A stretch of DNA of 9,180 nt. Origin: Desulfobacterales bacterium (GTDB lineage Bacteria; Desulfobacterota; Desulfobacteria; Desulfobacterales; JAUCGF01). Position 1 is the first letter of the stretch. Every line of letters begins with the position of its first letter. Positions 4,662-9,180 of the stretch are shown here, piece by piece. The notes under the pieces are model-generated. The model was not told where the DNA came from and did no database searches. It saw only the letters and a program-made list of their open reading frames with translations. Location: the NCBI GenBank assembly GCA_029940345.1, contig JAOZRC010000181.1, forward strand, positions 1-9,180, written 5' to 3'. The position numbers and the translations under genes are program-made.

Positions 4662-7651
4662 AAATTAGTGATAAAGCGGATGCGATGAAGACCAGTTTCA
4701 AACTGTTCCATGAATTAATGGCCCAAAAGGTAAAGGCCATTCTTTTGGTTTCCAGCTTGTATGATGCCTGCATCATGGAGGAAGATGGCCGGCTATCCGA
4801 AAGAATCACAAATGAATATCGTGGGCTGAATCTTAGTCAGCCGCCGCGAATATATTGGGTGTCTTCGGCGGAAGAAGCGCTTGACGCCCTTGACGCCAAA
4901 ACGTTTGAACTGGTTATCACCATGCCTCGTCTGGCAGACATGGATGCCTTTGCTTTGGGACGTAAAATCAAGCGTAAAATTCCCGATATTCCGGTCTTTT
5001 TAATGTCGCATCGCGCCCTGACGGCTGCCCAAACAAATCAATCCTCATACGAATCCGGCCCGGAACAGGAGCCGGAAACGGGAATCGACAGAGTTTTTAC
5101 GTGGTCTGGTAATGCGGATATTTTGCTTGCCTTGATTAAGATGGTGGAAGATCGCTTAAACGTTGTTCATGACACTGAACTTGCCGGCGTTCGCGTCATT
5201 CTTTTTGTGGAGGACTCGCCGGTTTACGCCTCCGTATTATTGCCAATTCTATACCGCTCCATTGTTTCCCAGGTTCAAAAAATAATGGTTGAAGGGCTGA
5301 ATGAAGAACATCGCCTGCTGACGATGCGGGCGCGGCCCAGGATTCTTTATGCGACTGATTTTGAGGAAGCCCAAAAGCTGTTTGATCAATTCGAACCATA
5401 CATTCTGGGAGTGATTTCCGATGTGCGTTTTCCGCATCATTCGGAATTAGATGCTGAGGCGGGCATCACCCTGCTGTCCCAGATAAAGCTGGAAAGGTTC
5501 GACATCCCCCTTTTGCTTACCAGTTCGGAATCATCCAATCGGGAAAAAGCATCTCTGATTCCCGCATCCTTTATAGACAAAAACTCCCCCTCGCTTATCT
5601 CCGAAGTGCAATCATTTTTTATCGAAAAACTTGGATTTGGCGATTTTGTTTTTTATATGCCTGACAAACAGGAGATTGGCCGCGCTTCTAACTTCCGTGA
5701 GTTTGAAAAAATTCTTTCGGATATCCCGGACGAGTCGATAAACTATCATTGGCGGCGGAATGATTTCTCAAGATGGCTTTTCGCCCGTTCGGAAATACGT
5801 CTTGCCACCAAGTGGCGCCCATTAACTGCGGATGATTTTGGGCGGCAGATGGAAATTATGAAGCAATATTTGATTGAAACCCTTAGCATCCGGCGCCAGT
5901 TAAGACAAAAAGGGATCGTGGTCAGTTTTGATGCGGATGATTTTGCGCTGGAAACCGATTTTTTTAAAATCGGAAACGGCTCTCTTGGCGGTAAAGCACG
6001 CGGGTTGGCTTTTGTTCGAACCATGCTGAAGCGCTATTCAGACATTCATCTGACGTATGACAACGTGCGTATTTTTGTTCCTCAGACGCTGGTAATCACA
6101 ACCCAGGGATTTGATTCGTTTATTGAAGAAAATAACCTGAAATATTTGTTTAAGGCGGATATTAGCGATGCGGAAGTCGCTGCGATCTGCACTGACGCAA
6201 TATTCCCACAATGGATAACCGACCGTTTGCGTGTCTATCTCACGCAGATTCAATATCCGCTGGCAGTGCGCTCCTCCGGCTTATTGGAAGATGCTCAATT
6301 CAAAGCCTATGCCGGTTTGTATCGCACCTACATGCTTCCCAATGACCATCCCGATTTAGAACAAAGGCTGGAACAGCTCATCATCGCTGTCAAACTCGTA
6401 TACGCATCCACCTTTTTTAGCGGTCCCAAATCCTTTGCGCGCCGGGTGGGGCATCGCAATGATGATGAAAAAATGGCCATTATTATCCAGCAAACCGTTG
6501 GGGCGCGTCAGAACAAATACTTCTATCCGGCCATTTCCGGGGTAGCCCAATCGGTTAATTACTACCCGTTTGGCAAAATGAAACCTGGAGAGGGTATTGT
6601 TACCATCGCTTTGGGCTTGGGTAAAATGGTGGCCGAAGGTGAAAAAACGCTACGTTTTTCCCCGCGCTATCCGCAACTCCTACCCCAGATGGCGCGTGTG
6701 GATGATGTGTTAAAAAATTCCCAGCAGTATTTTTATGCCCTCAAAATGGAAGCGTCATCCGTCAATCTTGAATCCGATGAGAATGCGACGCTGGCCAAAC
6801 GCTCTGTTACGGACGCCCAGGATGAACCGGCTTTAAAACTGCTCGCCAGCACCTATATCCACGAAGAGCATCGTATTCGCGATACGGTCAGCCGGCCGGG
6901 GCACCGGGTGGTAACGTTTGCCCAGGTGCTTAAATATGATCTGCTGCCATTACCCAAGCTGCTGTCTGAAATACTTGAGATGGCTCAGAAAAGTATGGCC
7001 TGCCCGGTGGAAATGGAATTTTCGGTCAATTTTCCTCAAGATGCCGCGAATTCCGAAGACGAACGTCCGGAGTTTGCCATCTTGCAGGTCCGACCGATGA
7101 CCGCGTTAGAAGAGCTCATGAATGTGGATATCAGTCCCGCGGAAATTGATAAGGCGCTATGCTATTCTGATCAGGCGCTGGGAAATACGGACAGGGAGGA
7201 TATAACCGATATTTTGTATGTCAAACCGGATGCTTTTGATCCGGCTTATACGCGCCTTATGGCTGAAGAGATCAGAAGTCTGAATGCCAAATTTTCTCAA
7301 AACGGTGATAAATACCTGCTAGTGGGGCCGGGGCGATGGGGATCGGCTGACCGGTGGCTGGGTATACCTGTCAAATGGGCCGATATCAGCGGTATTGGCG
7401 CAATTGTCGAAACCTATTCTGACAAATTAAAAGCCGAATCATCCCAAGGCTCTCATTTTTTCCATAATATCACGACGCTGGGAATTAACTATATTACGGT
7501 CCCGCCACACAGCAAAAGCTATTTGGACTGGGAACGGATTACGAACTTTCCTAAGGTCCGTGAAACGACCTATATTGTTCATGCCAAGAATTCGCATCCT
7601 TTCAAAATCAAAGTGGACGGGCGCAAGTCAGAAGGTGTGATTCTGGCTTGA
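4652..7651 (+). CDS. Receiver-receiver-PEP synthase/PPDK-type ATP-grasp fusion protein
   Basis: A 999-residue, probably cytoplasmic protein, numbered from ATG 4652. Residues 28-119 resemble a response-regulator receiver but lack the acidic pair and the phospho-acceptor Asp. Residues 179-327 form a second receiver with FVEDSP (E187, D188), acceptor D257 in ISDVRFP, T290/S291, and K310 in FIDKNSP, so it looks phosphorylatable. After a linker, residues 442-817 match the PPDK/PEP synthase ATP-binding domain: SLGGKARG (K448), LAVRSSGLLED (R540), GLGKMVAEGE, EMEF (E787, E789), and LQVRP (Q812, R814), covering the residues used to bind ATP in this family. The usual swivelling phosphohistidine domain and PEP-binding barrel are absent; residues 850-999 instead hold an unfamiliar domain with LLVGPGRWGSADRW. 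It is therefore not an ordinary PpsA or PpdK. The start is uncertain: ATG 4652 has no Shine-Dalgarno, and TTG 4643 or ATG 4685 are alternatives in frame. The gene lies 66 bases before gdhA. Confidence 0.85.
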   Translation: MNYEISDKADAMKTSFKLFHELMAQKVKAILLVSSLYDACIMEEDGRLSERITNEYRGLNLSQPPRIYWVSSAEEALDALDAKTFELVITMPRLADMDAFALGRKIKRKIPDIPVFLMSHRALTAAQTNQSSYESGPEQEPETGIDRVFTWSGNADILLALIKMVEDRLNVVHDTELAGVRVILFVEDSPVYASVLLPILYRSIVSQVQKIMVEGLNEEHRLLTMRARPRILYATDFEEAQKLFDQFEPYILGVISDVRFPHHSELDAEAGITLLSQIKLERFDIPLLLTSSESSNREKASLIPASFIDKNSPSLISEVQSFFIEKLGFGDFVFYMPDKQEIGRASNFREFEKILSDIPDESINYHWRRNDFSRWLFARSEIRLATKWRPLTADDFGRQMEIMKQYLIETLSIRRQLRQKGIVVSFDADDFALETDFFKIGNGSLGGKARGLAFVRTMLKRYSDIHLTYDNVRIFVPQTLVITTQGFDSFIEENNLKYLFKADISDAEVAAICTDAIFPQWITDRLRVYLTQIQYPLAVRSSGLLEDAQFKAYAGLYRTYMLPNDHPDLEQRLEQLIIAVKLVYASTFFSGPKSFARRVGHRNDDEKMAIIIQQTVGARQNKYFYPAISGVAQSVNYYPFGKMKPGEGIVTIALGLGKMVAEGEKTLRFSPRYPQLLPQMARVDDVLKNSQQYFYALKMEASSVNLESDENATLAKRSVTDAQDEPALKLLASTYIHEEHRIRDTVSRPGHRVVTFAQVLKYDLLPLPKLLSEILEMAQKSMACPVEMEFSVNFPQDAANSEDERPEFAILQVRPMTALEELMNVDISPAEIDKALCYSDQALGNTDREDITDILYVKPDAFDPAYTRLMAEEIRSLNAKFSQNGDKYLLVGPGRWGSADRWLGIPVKWADISGIGAIVETYSDKLKAESSQGSHFFHNITTLGINYITVPPHSKSYLDWERITNFPKVRETTYIVHAKNSHPFKIKVDGRKSEGVILA

Positions 7652-7701
7652 GGCTTTTTTCTGAATCACAATAACCGGAGTCGGTTGCATCCGGCCAAAT
7701 T

Positions 7702-7708
7702 AAGGAGG
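7702..7708 (+). promoter_or_regulatory. Strong ribosome binding site of gdhA
   Basis: AAGGAGG lies nine bases upstream of ATG 7718, a near-perfect anti-16S match that fixes the gdhA start. It contrasts with the upstream fusion gene, which has none, and suggests much higher translation of gdhA even if both sit on one transcript. Confidence 0.8.
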
Positions 7709-7717
7709 TATTAAAAA

Positions 7718-9067
7718 ATGAATAGCATTATTCAATTGGTAAAAGACAAAGATCCGGTCGAACGAGAGTTTCACCAGGCGGTCTCCGAAGTGGTTGAAAC
7801 GATTCAGCCGGCTTTAGACCAAAACCCCGAATACCGCAGTGCTAAGATACTGGAACGACTGGTTGAACCTGAACGGGTCATTTTATTTCGCGTGCCCTGG
7901 ATGGATGATCAGGGCGAAATACATGTCAACCGTGGGTTCCGCATTGAGATGAACAGCGCTATCGGCCCGTACAAAGGCGGGCTGCGCTTCCATCCGTCAG
8001 TGAACCTGGGCATTTTGAAATTTCTGGCCTTTGAGCAGGTGTTTAAAAACGCGTTAACCACCCTTCCCATGGGCGGCGGCAAAGGCGGATCGGACTTTGA
8101 TCCCAAAGGAAAATCGGACAACGAAGTGATGCGGTTTTGTCAAAGCTTTATGTCGGAACTGTTTCGTTATATCGGCCCTGACACCGATGTCCCGGCCGGT
8201 GATATCGGTGTTGGCGCGCGGGAAATCGGCTATTTGTTTGGCATGTATAAAAAGCTGCGCAATGAATTCACCGGCGTTCTTACAGGCAAAGGCCTTAACT
8301 GGGGCGGCAGTTTAATTCGTCCGGAAGCCACCGGCTACGGGTCGGTTTATTTTGCCGCTGAAATGCTGGCAACGCGTGATGATACGTTGCAAAGCAAAAC
8401 ATGCCTGGTGTCCGGTTCCGGCAATGTCGCCCAGTACACCATCGAAAAATTGCTGGATTTGGGCGCTAAAGTGGTGACATTTTCGGATTCATCCGGATAT
8501 ATTTTTGACGAAGCGGGTCTTGACCGTGAAAAACTTGATTTTTTAATGATGCTTAAAAATGTGCGGCGCGGCCGTGTTCAGAAATACTGTGAAAAATATA
8601 CGGATGCCGTCTATACACCCGTTGACCCCGCTTTAGATTATAATCCGCTTTGGAATCACAAAGCGGACTGCGCCTTTCCATCGGCCACCCAAAATGAAAT
8701 TAACGCTAAAGATGCCCAGAATTTAGTAAACAACGGCATCGGATTGGTTTCCGAAGGCGCCAATATGCCCACCGTGATTGAGGGGATTGATATCTTTTTA
8801 GATAATAAACTGCTATACGGACCGGGTAAAGCGGCCAATGCCGGCGGTGTATCGGTTTCAGGTTTGGAAATGTCCCAGAACAGTATGCGCATGGCCTGGA
8901 CGCGTGAAGAGTTGGATGAACGCTTAAAAATGATTATGAAGAGCATTCATAAAACTTGCTTGGAAGCATCTGATCAATACGGTGCGACAGGCAACTACGT
9001 TGTCGGCGCCAATATCGCCGGATTTGTCAAAGTGGTGGACGCCATGTTGGATCAGGGCTTGGTTTAG
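7718..9067 (+). CDS. gdhA: NADP-specific glutamate dehydrogenase
   Basis: A complete 449-residue enzyme, close to the roughly 447 residues of E. coli GdhA. It makes glutamate from 2-oxoglutarate and ammonium with NADPH (EC 1.4.1.4), a cytoplasmic entry point for nitrogen; the family is typically hexameric. Substrate-domain motifs are GPYKGGLRFHP (83-93), PMGGGKGGSDFDPKGK (117-132, catalytic K122) and VPAGDIGVGAREIG (158-171, catalytic D162). The nucleotide domain begins near residue 200 with RPEATGYG and contains the Rossmann loop SGSGNVAQ (232-239). FSDSSG (255-260) fits NADP-preferring members. The ATG is set by a strong AAGGAGG nine bases upstream. All key residues are present and no damage is seen. 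Its position behind the receiver/ATP-grasp gene raises the possibility of shared control by nitrogen or energy state, but the sequence does not show this directly. Confidence 0.97.
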   Translation: MNSIIQLVKDKDPVEREFHQAVSEVVETIQPALDQNPEYRSAKILERLVEPERVILFRVPWMDDQGEIHVNRGFRIEMNSAIGPYKGGLRFHPSVNLGILKFLAFEQVFKNALTTLPMGGGKGGSDFDPKGKSDNEVMRFCQSFMSELFRYIGPDTDVPAGDIGVGAREIGYLFGMYKKLRNEFTGVLTGKGLNWGGSLIRPEATGYGSVYFAAEMLATRDDTLQSKTCLVSGSGNVAQYTIEKLLDLGAKVVTFSDSSGYIFDEAGLDREKLDFLMMLKNVRRGRVQKYCEKYTDAVYTPVDPALDYNPLWNHKADCAFPSATQNEINAKDAQNLVNNGIGLVSEGANMPTVIEGIDIFLDNKLLYGPGKAANAGGVSVSGLEMSQNSMRMAWTREELDERLKMIMKSIHKTCLEASDQYGATGNYVVGANIAGFVKVVDAMLDQGLV

Positions 9068-9180
9068 TCTGCACCTTAGCCAAATTTGATCGGATTCAGC
9101 AAAAAAGGCTGTTAAAAATATAGTTAATTTGGGCATCCTTCATAAGACAGCTAAAGTAGTTAACACTTTTTCGATCTGTT

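Noticed and set aside
7673..7686. Small hairpin AACCG-GAGT-CGGTT between the fusion gene and gdhA
   Set aside because: A five-base stem with no following T-tract; too weak to call a terminator.
9068..9180. Possible terminator after gdhA
   Set aside because: Only weak, widely spaced complementarity (GCCAAATT near 9080 against AATTTGGGC near 9126) with no compact stem followed by a T-run.

Overview
The window looks like chromosomal DNA from a Gram-negative, probably anaerobic bacterium. Gene content and the style of the intergenic repeats suggest a deltaproteobacterium (Desulfobacterota), but this is an inference from general resemblance; there is no rRNA or other marker gene here to settle it. 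There are five convincing protein genes, no RNA genes and no CRISPR array.

Left part (1-1609, minus strand): a two-gene unit, a YitT-family membrane protein followed 12 bases later by a HAD-type phosphoglycolate-phosphatase-like enzyme. A hairpin-forming repeat lies just past the phosphatase stop codon and runs off the left window edge.

Divergent gap (1610-2045): this AT-rich gap holds a good candidate promoter for the minus-strand pair. It also holds a compact 155-bp element (1806-1960) with perfect 10-bp terminal inverted repeats, a perfect 8-bp direct repeat on each side (GATTTAAG, a probable target-site duplication), and a long internal stem-loop. It contains no transposase and has the form of a MITE, a non-autonomous transposon.

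Right part (2046-9067, plus strand): three codirectional genes. The first encodes an 835-residue, largely helical protein with a four-cysteine zinc-ribbon-like segment, TPR repeats and a C-terminal SEC-C zinc motif; its function is unknown. The second encodes a 999-residue fusion of two receiver-like domains (the first degenerate, the second with its phosphorylation residues intact), a PEP-synthase/PPDK-type ATP-grasp domain, and a C-terminal domain that does not look like the usual phosphohistidine or PEP-binding domains. The third is a clear hexameric-type NADP glutamate dehydrogenase (gdhA) with a strong ribosome binding site. The gaps (98 and 66 bases) allow cotranscription but do not prove it. 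A degenerate 7-bp tandem repeat runs into the start codon of the fusion gene, which has no visible Shine-Dalgarno.

The most interesting items are the receiver/ATP-grasp fusion, which may be a phosphorylation-controlled phosphotransferase lacking the standard catalytic partner domains, and the MITE-like element with its target-site duplication. The last 113 bases (9068-9180) show no gene and no convincing terminator.
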